Shown piece by piece: positions 44,234 through 52,905 of a stretch of DNA of 64,000 nt. The notes beneath the pieces are model-generated. The model worked only from the letters and a program-made list of their open reading frames with translations, had not been told where the DNA came from and did no database searches. Both the position numbers and the translations under genes were made by a program. Positions within the stretch are counted from its first letter, which is position 1. Every line of letters begins with the position of its first letter. The DNA is from Streptomyces pactum (GTDB taxonomy: Bacteria > Actinomycetota > Actinomycetes > Streptomycetales > Streptomycetaceae), in contig NZ_CP019724.1 of assembly GCF_002005225.1 (NCBI RefSeq), positions 1-64,000 on the forward strand. Reading direction: 5' to 3'.

Positions 44234-44781
44234 CACTGCCTCCCCTCGCCCGTGTCGATCACACCCAGCTCCTGCAGCTGGCTTCGTACATCTTCCAGCG
44301 CCTGGCGGGCGCGGTGCAGATGCACGCGCGCGGTGGCTACCTGGATTCGCATCTCCTTCGCGGCATCCCCCAGCGGCTGTCCGGCAATCGCGCAGCGGCC
44401 CATGACTTCGCGCTGTTTGTCGCTGAGGGACACGATGCGCTCCAGCACGGTGCGGTAGGCGCCGCGCGCATCCGTCCAGGACGCCATGTCCACCTCCGCC
44501 GCGGCCCGGTCGTGGTGCTCTGTATCGAAGCCGATCGAGCCGGCTTCCTTCTGCAGTCGCAGCACCTCCCGCACGACGGTGGTGCGTAGCCATGCGGGCC
44601 AGGCCCTGACCGGTTCCAAGTGCGGGGCGTTCCAGCGCTGCCAACATTGCAGGAAGGCCTCCTGCACCGCGTCGTCGGCCAGAGTGCGGCGCCCTCCGGA
44701 GACGAAGATCGCCTGCGCCAGAAGGGGCCGGTACCACGTACGGAACAGAGCGTCGAACTCCTCCTCGGGCGGGGCCGTCAT
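44233..44781 (-). CDS. ECF-type sigma factor
   Basis: 182 residues: DALFRTWYRPLLAQAIFVSG, LADDAVQEAFLQCWQRWNAP and VRAWPAWLRTTVVREVLRLQ (region 2), then RTVLERIVSLSDKQREVMGR and ATARVHLHRARQALEDVRSQ (region 4). Starts at 44781 (ATGA overlap with the upstream gene) and its stop overlaps the SigB-like start. Two sigma factors translated from one coupled message is an unusual arrangement. Confidence 0.88.
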   Translation of the reverse strand: MTAPPEEEFDALFRTWYRPLLAQAIFVSGGRRTLADDAVQEAFLQCWQRWNAPHLEPVRAWPAWLRTTVVREVLRLQKEAGSIGFDTEHHDRAAAEVDMASWTDARGAYRTVLERIVSLSDKQREVMGRCAIAGQPLGDAAKEMRIQVATARVHLHRARQALEDVRSQLQELGVIDTGEGRQ

Positions 44782-44993
44782 TGAGGATCCTGCTCGTCCA
44801 GGCGGACGCTCCATGCGGTGCCGTCCTGGTCGCTCACCTCGGCCCTCCCCCCGCGGGCGGACAGCTCACGTGCCATCCGGACCATCGCCCGGGCACACAC
44901 CTGCTCCCTGAGCAGGTATCCGCAGGTTCGTACAGCCGCGCCCGCAGCAGCCGCCCCGGTGCCCACTATCACCCAACTCCACTGTCCTGTCAC
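44778..44993 (-). CDS. Small putative membrane protein heading the sigma operon
   Basis: 71 residues starting at a GTG (44993, GGGAGG upstream). Hydrophobic N-terminal segment WSWVIVGTGAAAAGAAVRTC, then a charged part with MARELSARGGRAEVSDQDGT. Coupled to the ECF sigma gene by ATGA. Could be a membrane-bound regulator of the sigma factor, but it lacks a recognisable anti-sigma domain. Confidence 0.65.
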   Translation of the reverse strand: MTGQWSWVIVGTGAAAAGAAVRTCGYLLREQVCARAMVRMARELSARGGRAEVSDQDGTAWSVRLDEQDPQ

Positions 44994-45546
44994 GGCGTTG
45001 GCCTCCCGAGGCTCGATGTGCTTTCACCAGGTAGAGGAATCAGGCGCCGAAAACGTGTACACGCCCCGCCGACTCCGACCGAGAGGCGACTGGACGATCC
45101 GTCCGGCTCGGACGAGTTGGCCTGCAATCCGATGTACAGCCGAGTACCGGCGCCGGAGGGACGAGCCGAAGGCGTGCGCTGGCAGGATTCCCGTCGATCG
45201 TCCGCATCCGACGTCCAGCCCGGCGGCCCGCTCGTCCTGGTCAGGAACTTCTTGGTGATCAGTGAGTACGTGGTGTGGCTCTCGTCGGTGGCGTCGGCAT
45301 AGATGACGATGGAGCGGCTCCAGCAGATGACGGCCGGCCGGGACGGCGTTGAGCGCGTTCAGATCCGCGGTCTGGAGCTGCGTCCGTAGGCGTCGCGTTC
45401 GCGCGGCGGCTGCCCGCCACGGAGCCGTAAAGCTCGCCGAGCCGAGCAGCGACGGCTCTCGTTGTGGCCTGGCTGGCTTCGAAGAGATCGCGACGGACGC
45501 CCCCCCCTGTCCCGCACCGCAATCAACCCACACCCAACATCAAATG
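44994..45546. other. Region with no intact gene; possible remnant on the minus strand
   Basis: On the minus strand, SIVIYADATDESHTTYSLIT (near 45310-45250) and, in another frame, IAGQLVRAGRIVQSPLGRSR followed by RGVYTF (near 45130-45060) look protein-like. They could be pieces of one broken gene with a frameshift, but no complete frame or start is supported. Confidence 0.25.
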
Positions 45547-45563
45547 AGCACTCAATGAGTGCT
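45547..45563 (+). promoter_or_regulatory. Palindromic operator AGCACTC-AAT-GAGTGCT
   Basis: Perfect 7-bp arms with a 3-base spacer, 39 bases before the start of an XRE regulator gene; likely its autoregulatory operator. The arms equal the half-sites of the CIRCE heat-shock element (TTAGCACTC-N9-GAGTGCTAA), but CIRCE has nine bases between them. Confidence 0.6.
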
Positions 45564-45601
45564 AAAGTTGCGCCTGTCTGTCGGGCACCGAAGGGGCGAG
45601 C

Positions 45602-46642
45602 ATGGCCAAGGAATCGGCGAACAACGCGGTGAAACAGCGCCGTGCCGAGCTGAACCTCACACAGCAGGAGGCGGCTCGGCGCGCTGATGTATCTCTGGCG
45701 ACCTGGCGGCGCTTCGAGAACAACGCAGACAGCGCCGGCGCACTGGACGGGTTCCGAGCGGACAACCTGCAAGGATTCGCCCGAGCACTGAAGCTCAGCG
45801 TCACAGCGCTGAAGCAACTGACTGATGCCGGGGCCACGCCGGGCAACGTAGAGCGCGTCGAGACCGACCACTCAGTCAGCGATGTCGTGCAGCTGTTCAA
45901 CAGGTCTTTCACAGGTGAGCCGCTCACCCCGGCAGACGCCATGGCGCTGGCCAGTACCGTCGACTTCTCCGATTTCGCCCCCACCCGGGACGGCAAGCTG
46001 CACCTGGACACCTCCTTCACCTACGAGTTCGCCGCCTACCTGAAAGGCGAGGCGACGATCCGGGACGTCGGTCTGCTGCGCGACCTGCCTGAACTGGCTC
46101 TCACCCAGGTCAACAACCACTGGCTGGTACGCATGGGTGAGCGCATCATGCGGATCGGCAGCGAACTGGGAAAAGGGCGTGTCCCGCGTCCCCAGTGCCT
46201 GGCCGACGAGTACGCCCTGTGGATCGTCATCCAGAACACCGACCCGCCTCAGATCGGCGACGTCCTCGACATGTTCCCCGGACTCCGGAGTGCGGATGAC
46301 GTGTTCGGCTACGACCCCGACGTCGATGAACCCGATGACGACCGCGCGATCCGGGAGGACTGGATGAACCGCATGGCGGGCGGCCTCCTCCCTCCGGACG
46401 AGAGTCACAGCCACCGGCGGTATGACCTGACCCTCATGGAGGCGTACGGACAAGGCGTCTACGATCCCGGCGATCCCCGTCACCCGCTGCGCTGGTTCGA
46501 CCGGGACGACCTGCGCGAACGGTGCACATCGGAGCTGGCCTTCGTCAGACTACCGAAGGAGGAACAGGAGGCCCGGACCGCCGAAGCGTTCAACCGCATG
46601 TCGGAAATACTGCGTCCGGGAACAGCGGGCAACTCCCACTGA
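45602..46642 (+). CDS. XRE-family regulator with a large C-terminal domain
   Basis: 346 residues. N-terminal HTH: VKQRRAELNLTQQEAARRAD then VSLATWRRFENNADSAGALD. The remaining 270 residues (YALWIVIQNTDPPQIGDVLD, HRRYDLTLMEAYGQGVYDPG, RWFDRDDLRERCTSELAFVR) are acidic and unrecognised. GAAGGGG precedes the ATG. The palindrome 39 bases upstream suggests autoregulation. Convergent with the DUF3800 gene. Confidence 0.75.
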   Translation: MAKESANNAVKQRRAELNLTQQEAARRADVSLATWRRFENNADSAGALDGFRADNLQGFARALKLSVTALKQLTDAGATPGNVERVETDHSVSDVVQLFNRSFTGEPLTPADAMALASTVDFSDFAPTRDGKLHLDTSFTYEFAAYLKGEATIRDVGLLRDLPELALTQVNNHWLVRMGERIMRIGSELGKGRVPRPQCLADEYALWIVIQNTDPPQIGDVLDMFPGLRSADDVFGYDPDVDEPDDDRAIREDWMNRMAGGLLPPDESHSHRRYDLTLMEAYGQGVYDPGDPRHPLRWFDRDDLRERCTSELAFVRLPKEEQEARTAEAFNRMSEILRPGTAGNSH

Positions 46643-46687
46643 CCACAGCGGTTCACCCAGGCCACGCATGCAGGACGAGGCCAAGAG

Positions 46688-46723
46688 CCCCCCGGATGAC
46701 GGCTGGCATGTCCACCCGGGGGG
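46688..46723. terminator. Hairpin between convergent genes
   Basis: CCCCCCGG at 46688-46695 pairs with CCGGGGGG at 46716-46723 (8-bp perfect stem, 20-base loop) in the 180-base gap between two converging genes; suitable as a shared terminator. Confidence 0.55.
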
Positions 46724-46822
46724 GCAGTGACATGACGCGCGGAGTCGGCGGAGCAGCCGGTTTCCGCACCACACCGGCCGGCTTACGCCGATCACGCCAC
46801 CGGTTCCCGAAGCCTGTTGGCG

Positions 46823-48028
46823 TCAGCGGCGTTTCGCACGCGCGGAATCGACTCGTGCGAAATCCTCATGCCCTTCGTCCATGAGCAGTCCCCCGGGATC
46901 CACCAGCGGCGCCACCACCAGGTGAAGCTCGTCTCCAGCGGGCTCATCCTCGCCGTCATGCCACCGCGCAACCACACGCCCCGCGCCCGCTATCAGGTCA
47001 GCGAGCTGGAGGGAGGGGTGGTCCACCGAACGGCCGCGTACCAGATCTTGAAGGTGGTTTTCCTTGATGAGGCCGTGGACCAGACCCACGGCCGTGGCCC
47101 CGCGCTCCAGCACCTCGAGTTTGTCATCGGTCAGCAGCCGCTGATCGTCCGCGAGCACCTGGAGCTTGCCGCCGTAGCGTATCGACGCGTGGAGAATGAC
47201 CGTGGGCACCGCAGTGACGAGGGGGTCCATCGCGTCATCCAGAAGGCCGTGCTCTCCGGTCGGTGTAGCCTCGGCCGGACGCTCACGGGCGAACTCCTCC
47301 GCCTCCGGGCGGGTCTTGCGCAACATGTCCAGGACCTCTGCCGCTTTCTTCGCCTGGGGCGCCTTGCGGCGGCGGGCGTAGGCATAGGACTCCCGGATGA
47401 CGGCGTAGAAGTCGTCGACCGTGACCTGGTCGCCCGTGCGGTTCTTCTTGGAGAAGAAGCCCACGGCGGTGGCAATGAGCCGGTCGAAGCCGTCGCGGCC
47501 CAGGGCTCGGGGGCCTTCCGTGGCCAGGTCCAGAGCCAGCTGCCGGCCCACGCCGTTGCTGTCGATGTCGTAACCCAGGGCGTTGAACCGCTCCTCCAGC
47601 AGGAGGGAGACGAGCTTGGCCGCCACGAAGTAGTGCTTGTCGATCACGTACACCGAAGCACGATCGTGCAAGGACCCGCCCGGCCCCAGCAGTTCGCCCA
47701 GGAGCCGGCGGCGCCGGCTGGCTCCCCCGCCGGTGAACATCTTCTGGAACTTCACCTCCGTCGCGGACTGCTGGATCCCCGCATCACGTCTCAGCGTGTC
47801 CACGATCGCGGCGGCTTCGGCGTCATCGATGGCCACCGAACCCAGGATCATGTAGCGGTCGCGGCCATGGAGTTGATCACCGTTATAGCCGGACTCATCG
47901 ATGGCGATCCACCTGCCGGTGCCGACACCGTCGTCGGTAGGTGCCTGGCGGTTGCGGCGGCTGAAGTACGCTCCGAGCAGTCCCGTGCCGGCATTCGGCG
48001 CGTGGTCACGTTCGATCATGCCGCTCAT
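46823..48028 (-). CDS. DUF3800-type protein
   Basis: About 400 residues. Near the N-terminus RWIAIDESGYNGDQLHGRDR and YMILGSVAIDDAEAAAIVDT match the DUF3800 pattern, whose Asp-Glu-Ser-Gly motif belongs to an RNase H-like fold; further Asp positions occur in SVYVIDKHYF and the C-terminal SLQLADLIAGAGRVVARW. DUF3800 proteins often occur on mobile DNA and in defence neighbourhoods but their activity is not established. Start set at ATG 48028 (MSGMIERDHAPN), because upstream in-frame sequence is low-quality; ATG 48019 is also possible. Confidence 0.7.
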   Translation of the reverse strand: MSGMIERDHAPNAGTGLLGAYFSRRNRQAPTDDGVGTGRWIAIDESGYNGDQLHGRDRYMILGSVAIDDAEAAAIVDTLRRDAGIQQSATEVKFQKMFTGGGASRRRRLLGELLGPGGSLHDRASVYVIDKHYFVAAKLVSLLLEERFNALGYDIDSNGVGRQLALDLATEGPRALGRDGFDRLIATAVGFFSKKNRTGDQVTVDDFYAVIRESYAYARRRKAPQAKKAAEVLDMLRKTRPEAEEFARERPAEATPTGEHGLLDDAMDPLVTAVPTVILHASIRYGGKLQVLADDQRLLTDDKLEVLERGATAVGLVHGLIKENHLQDLVRGRSVDHPSLQLADLIAGAGRVVARWHDGEDEPAGDELHLVVAPLVDPGGLLMDEGHEDFARVDSARAKRR

Positions 48029-48468
48029 ACTCGGCGTACGGAACCTTGTGGACAAGCCACGCTGCACCCACGTCCCGCCGACCACACCCCGGCCTGCGCT
48101 GTGGGCACTGTCAGGGGCCCGACGGCAACCAGGTGGCGAGCGACCCGGCGAGAACGATGGTGGTACCAGCAGAGCCGACACCAGTCGAGAGAAACTATCC
48201 GGCCACGGCCAGCCCACCTGTTCTCGACCGCCACAACCGGCCGCCCAGCAAATCTGAGCAGTCAACGCTCAGCGTGAGCAACCCAGAAAGAACCGCAGAT
48301 CACACCCACTCAACCGACACACCCCAACAACCTACCTACGAGTAACTTCAAGTGCGCCCCGCTCATCAAACTGAGCAATGCGCAGGTCAGCCCTCGAAGA
48401 GCTGCTCACTTTCAGGGGGGCCGCAACAAGTGAATAACCGCCGAACAAAGTCCTCTGAGTCGCCACAG
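48029..48468. other. Intergenic region, about 440 bases
   Basis: Less GC-rich than the genes (about 48240-48420 is A/C-rich) with no supported gene. It presumably contains the promoter of the DUF3800 gene and the terminator of the HTH-membrane gene. Confidence 0.4.
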
Positions 48469-49596
48469 TCAGCTTGAAGCATCCTCACGAGGAACCGGCT
48501 GGGGCCGTGAAACCAGAGGCTCACCCTGCAGCTCATAGTAGCGACGCCAGCTGCGGGCCCGCTGAATTGCTTTCTGCTTGTCTGCATTGAGCTGTTGGAC
48601 TCTCGCTCGGTCTTTCCTGATCAGGTCCTTCACCTCATCCTCGAGTTCAGGGAAGAGACCGTCCACAGCACCACTCAGCAACGCTAGCGGCATGGTAGTG
48701 GTGACCAACATCACCGCGTAGATGACGATTTGAACCGGTAGCGGGCCTTCGGCTAGATGGCCCTCCAGATAGGAAATTGTAGGTCCGGCCATAACGCCGG
48801 CAGCAAGAAGGTAAAGCAGAACGATCTGCCGTCTCGCGTCCAACACCTGAGTTCGGTTGATGATGTCCGCTAATGCGGCTGCCCAGGGCACCATCAGAAC
48901 ACTAGCCGAGTACATAATTTTCACGAAGAGTTCGGTATTATCAGCCCAGGCCAACGCAACGATACAAATGGTTACAAGGCTCACGAGGCTCCCAGCCATA
49001 CAGGCGGTAATTCGTGCTTCCTTCGGAATGCTGGTATCGAACGTCGATTCGACGATGCGGACGTACTCCTCGGCCGTCACGTCACCCGAGTCTTCCTGCT
49101 GCGTCGTCGTGCAGGTGTCGTCGCCGCTCGTGTCTTCGCTCGTACGGGTTTGCTCGGCTATGTGCAGGGATTCAGGTTCGTAGCTGGTGTCGTCGTGGAC
49201 CTGCTTGTCTGTCACACGCAGGCGCTTCTTCGCACGCTGGGCCTGGCGCTGCAGCACTTTGACGTGCTGCCAGCGGTCGCGCCACTCCTGGACCATGTCG
49301 GGATCTGCACGGAACTTCGCCGCGGTCGGCTTGTCCAACCCGCTCGGGGTGGTAACGACCCGAACGAACTCTAGAAGTGCTTCCTGCGAGGGCAGCCGCT
49401 TCCCAGTGAGCATCTCGGTCAGGCCGGACTTCGTCAGTCTCGATCGCACTGAGGCGGAGGCGATGGTCGCGTAGGAGGGGGAACCGCTAGCAATATGGAG
49501 CAGGGTCAGCTCTTCGGCGAAGGCGGTCAGCGCGGCTTCGAACGCGTTGATCACTTCGTTGCCCTGCGGATCCACTGCAGACTCCTCGCCGATCAT
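48469..49596 (-). CDS. HTH-like N-terminus fused to a membrane domain
   Basis: 375 residues. N-terminal part (SRLTKSGLTEMLTGKRLPSQ then EALLEFVRVV) resembles the XRE-like helices used in Streptomyces sensor proteins. A basic coiled segment (HVKVLQRQAQRAKKRLRVTD) and an acidic/Thr-rich linker follow, then three to four membrane helices (MAGSLVSLVTICIVALAWAD; VKIMYSASVLMVPWAAALAD; IVLLYLLAAGVMAGPTISYL; VQIVIYAVMLVTTTMPLALL) and a charged C-terminal coiled coil. AGAAGGGAGATCTG before the ATG at 49596. The gene is less GC-rich than most. Possibly a membrane-tethered regulator or an effector-type membrane protein. Confidence 0.65.
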   Translation of the reverse strand: MIGEESAVDPQGNEVINAFEAALTAFAEELTLLHIASGSPSYATIASASVRSRLTKSGLTEMLTGKRLPSQEALLEFVRVVTTPSGLDKPTAAKFRADPDMVQEWRDRWQHVKVLQRQAQRAKKRLRVTDKQVHDDTSYEPESLHIAEQTRTSEDTSGDDTCTTTQQEDSGDVTAEEYVRIVESTFDTSIPKEARITACMAGSLVSLVTICIVALAWADNTELFVKIMYSASVLMVPWAAALADIINRTQVLDARRQIVLLYLLAAGVMAGPTISYLEGHLAEGPLPVQIVIYAVMLVTTTMPLALLSGAVDGLFPELEDEVKDLIRKDRARVQQLNADKQKAIQRARSWRRYYELQGEPLVSRPQPVPREDASS

Positions 49597-49787
49597 CAGA
49601 TCTCCCTTCTCTGGTACGAAAAGCCACGGTAGAGCCCTGTGTCGGCGTGCGTACGCGGATTGTGCCGAACGGATCCGGACGTCCAGCCTCGTCCGGGATC
49701 GGGCCAATCCTCAATGGTGTTGTCCGGGGCCGTACGGGGTCGTACGAGTCACTGGGAAGACGGCTGCGAAGGCGGTCTCCTGGAGTC

Positions 49788-50018
49788 ATGACCAACGCAG
49801 ACAGCACTTCTATGAACCCTGCTTCCACACGGCCCCGCACCCGAAAGAACCCAACGGTGGCACCCAGGACACGCAAGGTGCCGGCTCCTGACGCCGTGGT
49901 GCTCGTGGTGCTTCTCGCGTCCTGTGCCGGCATCTACCTCGCCGTCGGCGAAGCGGGCTTCGCTGGCGTCATCAGCGCTGTCGCGGCTCTGTACGGAACC
50001 TGGCGCACACGCCGCTGA
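49788..50018 (+). CDS. Small membrane protein
   Basis: 76 residues: basic N-terminus (STRPRTRKNPTVAPRTRKVP) and two hydrophobic segments (AVVLVVLLASCAGIYLAVGE; FAGVISAVAALYGTW). TGGAG lies just before the ATG. Divergent from the HTH-membrane gene with a shared 190-base promoter region. Confidence 0.55.
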   Translation: MTNADSTSMNPASTRPRTRKNPTVAPRTRKVPAPDAVVLVVLLASCAGIYLAVGEAGFAGVISAVAALYGTWRTRR

Positions 50019-50499
50019 CTGCCATCGCTCGAACATGCCCCAGTGCCTTCAGCGCAGATGCGATGCATGAGCACATGGCCGAACCTGCAGTCGCCGTGGT
50101 GGATTTCAGCGCATCAGAACTAACCAAACTGAGACAGCGTCACCCCTCACGCGATAACGCTCAACGACAGCGATGCTCTGTGGATCTCTGACCTCCCGGA
50201 CAGTGCCCCCTCAGCCCCGAAACAACCCACGCCCAGCATGAGCACCCTCAAGCCTCGCTGTCGCTCACTCCGCTGTCGCCAAACCGATAGATCGCACATG
50301 CGCACGGCCCCCGACGGACTGATCCGCAGGGCGTCAACTGCTGTTGGGGGGCTTTTAGTGTCTTCTCTGGCCTTTTGGTGGACGAGTCGTCACTAGGCCA
50401 GTCTGAGGCTCGCCAAGACGGTGGCGGGCCTCACGGACACCTCAGCGGTCTATCGTCGCTCAAAGCCTCGTTGCCGCTTATCTGGCTTAAGGCCGTTGA
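50019..50499. other. Intergenic region, about 480 bases
   Basis: Between convergent genes. Lower GC than the surroundings; short related motifs such as CGCTGTCG occur, but no array, RNA gene or coding frame is supported. Confidence 0.4.
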
Positions 50500-51882
50500 C
50501 TATTCCTCTGTGGCCGTTTCTGGGGTTTCTTCGATGGCCGCTGCGATCACCGCGTATGCCGGGCGTTCCTGGTCAAGTGATTCCAGCAGTTGGCGCCACA
50601 GCTTCTTCCGGGAGTCGCCGAGGTGGCTGGTCGCTTGGTAAAGGCTGACGAGGTAGTAGGGCATGAGGCGGCCCCAGCATTGCGGATTCTCTTCCCAAGC
50701 TGAGAGCAGTGCTTGGAGTTGGTCGTGCGTCAGGTAGCTGGCGCAGGGCAGTACTGCCGTTCGCGCCAGGGACTCGCCGTGGTCGAAGCCGCCGGCATCG
50801 GCCATGAGGGCTGCCAGATGTTCTGCGAAGTAGGTGCTGGGGCTCTGCGCTATGACCGCGGCCCGCTTGTGGGCTGGCAGGTCGGTGAATGCCTTCTCTA
50901 GGCTGGGAAGGGTGGCGCGTACGCGGGGGTCTGTGGCCAGGGCCAGCGCCTGGAGTTCGTCAGGGCTCAGCATCTTGTGCCATGCGCTCTCCTCGGCGTG
51001 GGTGGCGCCTACCGTGCGTATGAGGGCGTCGAGTTGGCTGTGCATCGGCTCGTCGGTTCCTGACCAGAATGGTTCGAGGTCTCCCATTCGTCCGGCTGCC
51101 CGTAGTTGCACCGGTGTCGGCGCGGTGAGCAGGCGTTGTGCTGCTCGGGTGATGGCGTTGCGGACGAGGTCGTGTTCTTGGGCTGCGAAGACTCGAAGGC
51201 AGGTCGCCATTCGATCGGCGAGTTCAGAGTCTGTGATCCCGTCTGCGGGCAGCTCCAGGAGGGCGTGCTTGGCAGCGAGGTCGGTGATGCGGCGTCGGGA
51301 GGTCGGGCGTACGCGATAGTAGAAGACCTGCGCAATGTGGACCGGATCGCCGACGAAGCCTGGGTCGGTAACGTGGTTCGTGAAGGCTTGCATGCTTTTG
51401 CGTCCTTGGCTGGCCGGGTGAACCAGTACTGCGTCCAGGGCGGCGGCCAAGTGAGCACGTGCGTATTCGGGCTGGGGGTCGAACAACTCTCCTAGTGGGC
51501 GCAGCGAGGGATGAGCGCACATGTTGCGGTCCTCGCGCAAGCGCTGCAGCTGGAGCTTTTGCGATGCGTCGATCAGCTCCAGCGTCAAGGCGGTGTCAAG
51601 CAGTGAGTCTTCAACCTTCTGCATGGTGCGCACCGCTGTGGCGTCCAGGTGGCCCTGGGCGGACTCGACCTGCTGCACGAGCGGCTTTGCGTCGCCCTCG
51701 CCCTCCTCATGGAGCTGGCGGATCTTGCCTATCAGGTCGGCGCAGACTGCTGTCCAGGTCAGGACGATCGCGGCCCTGGCTGCGCCTGCTGTGTAGGCGC
51801 GGTAGGCCTCCTTCACCAGTGGCCGAACATCGGCGTCTGGTACCCGTCCGACCCACTCTTCGAGGTCCCTCAACCCGCTCAT
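50500..51882 (-). CDS. Protein with an N-terminal HEPN-like domain
   Basis: 460 residues. N-terminal four-helix region (LVKEAYRAYTAGAARAAIVL, TWTAVCADLIGKIRQLHEEG) ends in LQRLREDRNMCAHPSLRPLG, containing RNMCAH, the R(N)-x3-H motif of HEPN ribonucleases. The rest (about 150-460) has no recognised domain and is predicted helical (LATDPRVRATLPSLEKAFTD; LTHDQLQALLSAWEENPQCW). GAAGGGGAGGCAAG precedes the ATG at 51882, giving a confident start. HEPN domains are common RNA-cleaving effectors in toxin and abortive-infection systems; some are inactive. It lies beside the CRISPR-Cas locus and a YaaC remnant. Confidence 0.7.
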   Translation of the reverse strand: MSGLRDLEEWVGRVPDADVRPLVKEAYRAYTAGAARAAIVLTWTAVCADLIGKIRQLHEEGEGDAKPLVQQVESAQGHLDATAVRTMQKVEDSLLDTALTLELIDASQKLQLQRLREDRNMCAHPSLRPLGELFDPQPEYARAHLAAALDAVLVHPASQGRKSMQAFTNHVTDPGFVGDPVHIAQVFYYRVRPTSRRRITDLAAKHALLELPADGITDSELADRMATCLRVFAAQEHDLVRNAITRAAQRLLTAPTPVQLRAAGRMGDLEPFWSGTDEPMHSQLDALIRTVGATHAEESAWHKMLSPDELQALALATDPRVRATLPSLEKAFTDLPAHKRAAVIAQSPSTYFAEHLAALMADAGGFDHGESLARTAVLPCASYLTHDQLQALLSAWEENPQCWGRLMPYYLVSLYQATSHLGDSRKKLWRQLLESLDQERPAYAVIAAAIEETPETATEE

Positions 51883-52023
51883 CTTGCCTCCCCTTCGATC
51901 AGATCGACATTGTCCTCCCGAGAGCGGCAGCGCCTGGTCGTACCCAGCCTGTACAGGACGGCCGGACGCTGGGGAAGCACAGGCCCGTCTCGGGTGATGG
52001 CCAGGGCGTCGTCGTGCCCGCGC

Positions 52024-52580
52024 TCAGGTGCTGATTTCGGTGATGGTGTCCGCGATCAGGACAGGAAGGTGGCTGATCGCGCGTTCCAGAAGCCGTTCAA
52101 TCGGGAGGGCGTGCTGACTGTCATCGACGCTGATGAGCTTGACCCAGGTCGCGGGCTGGTAGCGGGCGAGCATGGACAGGGTGTACAGAACGGCCCACCA
52201 CGCCATGAGTGGATGCAGTTCTTGCTTCATTGAGGGGAGGACGGGCAGGAAATACCGTTCCCCGGCGTAGGAGCGCGTGATGGTCCGCAGGTACTCGCGG
52301 CGCTCGTCTGTGGTGGCTGGTCCGTGGGGCATCTGCCAGTTGACCGTCAGTCCGCCGCGGCCGTCCTCGTGACGGCTGTAGTCAGGGGGTGCCTCGGAGC
52401 CAAGACGGAGGGCGTGCGTGGTGACGTAGCTGTCGTGCTGGGCGACGGCCGGGTATGCGGTGAGGAAGTCGGCGAGCGCCTCGCGCGTGCCCGCGTCGAC
52501 GACCCGGCTCGGAATGTCGTTTCGGCTGGCCGGTACCCCGTGCCACCCGCTTCGGCGGACTGAGCGGTGCCGGCCTTTTC
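52024..52580 (-). pseudogene. YaaC-like protein, 5'-truncated remnant
   Basis: The frame reads without a stop from about 52580 to TGA at 52024, but has no start and lacks the N-terminal half. Recognisable segments: REALADFLTAYPAVAQHDSY, VNWQMPHGPATTDERREYLR and HPLMAWWAVLYTLSMLARYQ, with PATWVKLISV, ending LPVLIADTITEIST, matching the C-terminal half of YaaC-like proteins. Upstream is a TAG in frame and no resemblance. Function of the family is unknown. It may mark a past recombination junction next to the CRISPR locus. Confidence 0.6.
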
Positions 52581-52689
52581 TACTGCCCGGGGCTGGCTAC
52601 ACAGTCAGCCCGTGCGTGCGTCGGCGAGCAGCTGCTGCGCGTTGCGCCCGCGGGGCGACCCCGCCGCATCGGGTGGCATCCCTCGCGCT

Positions 52690-52905
52690 TCAGCGGCTGG
52701 AGTCGGTGATGCCTGCCGCTAGCTTCGCCACGACGTCCAACACGCCCCGCCCGAACGCGGTCGGCGCAACGAGGACGCCGAAGACCAGGACGATCAGTAC
52801 CGTCAGCTTCTCGTCGTTGCGGTTGCGCGCCTCGGTCCGCCGGCGCAGCCGCACGACGATGATGACCGCCAGCAACACCGCCACATTGATCGTGAGCACG
52901 AGCAA
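52690..52905 (-). CDS. Small two-helix membrane protein
   Basis: 71 residues: VLTINVAVLLAVIIVVRLRR, then a charged loop and KLTVLIVLVFGVLVAPTAFG. Starts at TTG 52905 or GTG 52899. Typical of short plasmid- or integrative-element-borne membrane proteins in Streptomyces (mating or spread proteins), without specific evidence. Confidence 0.6.
   Translation of the reverse strand: MLVLTINVAVLLAVIIVVRLRRRTEARNRNDEKLTVLIVLVFGVLVAPTAFGRGVLDVVAKLAAGITDSSR

Noticed and set aside
45547..45563. True CIRCE/HrcA element
   Set aside because: Spacer is 3 rather than 9 bases and the downstream gene is not a chaperone gene.
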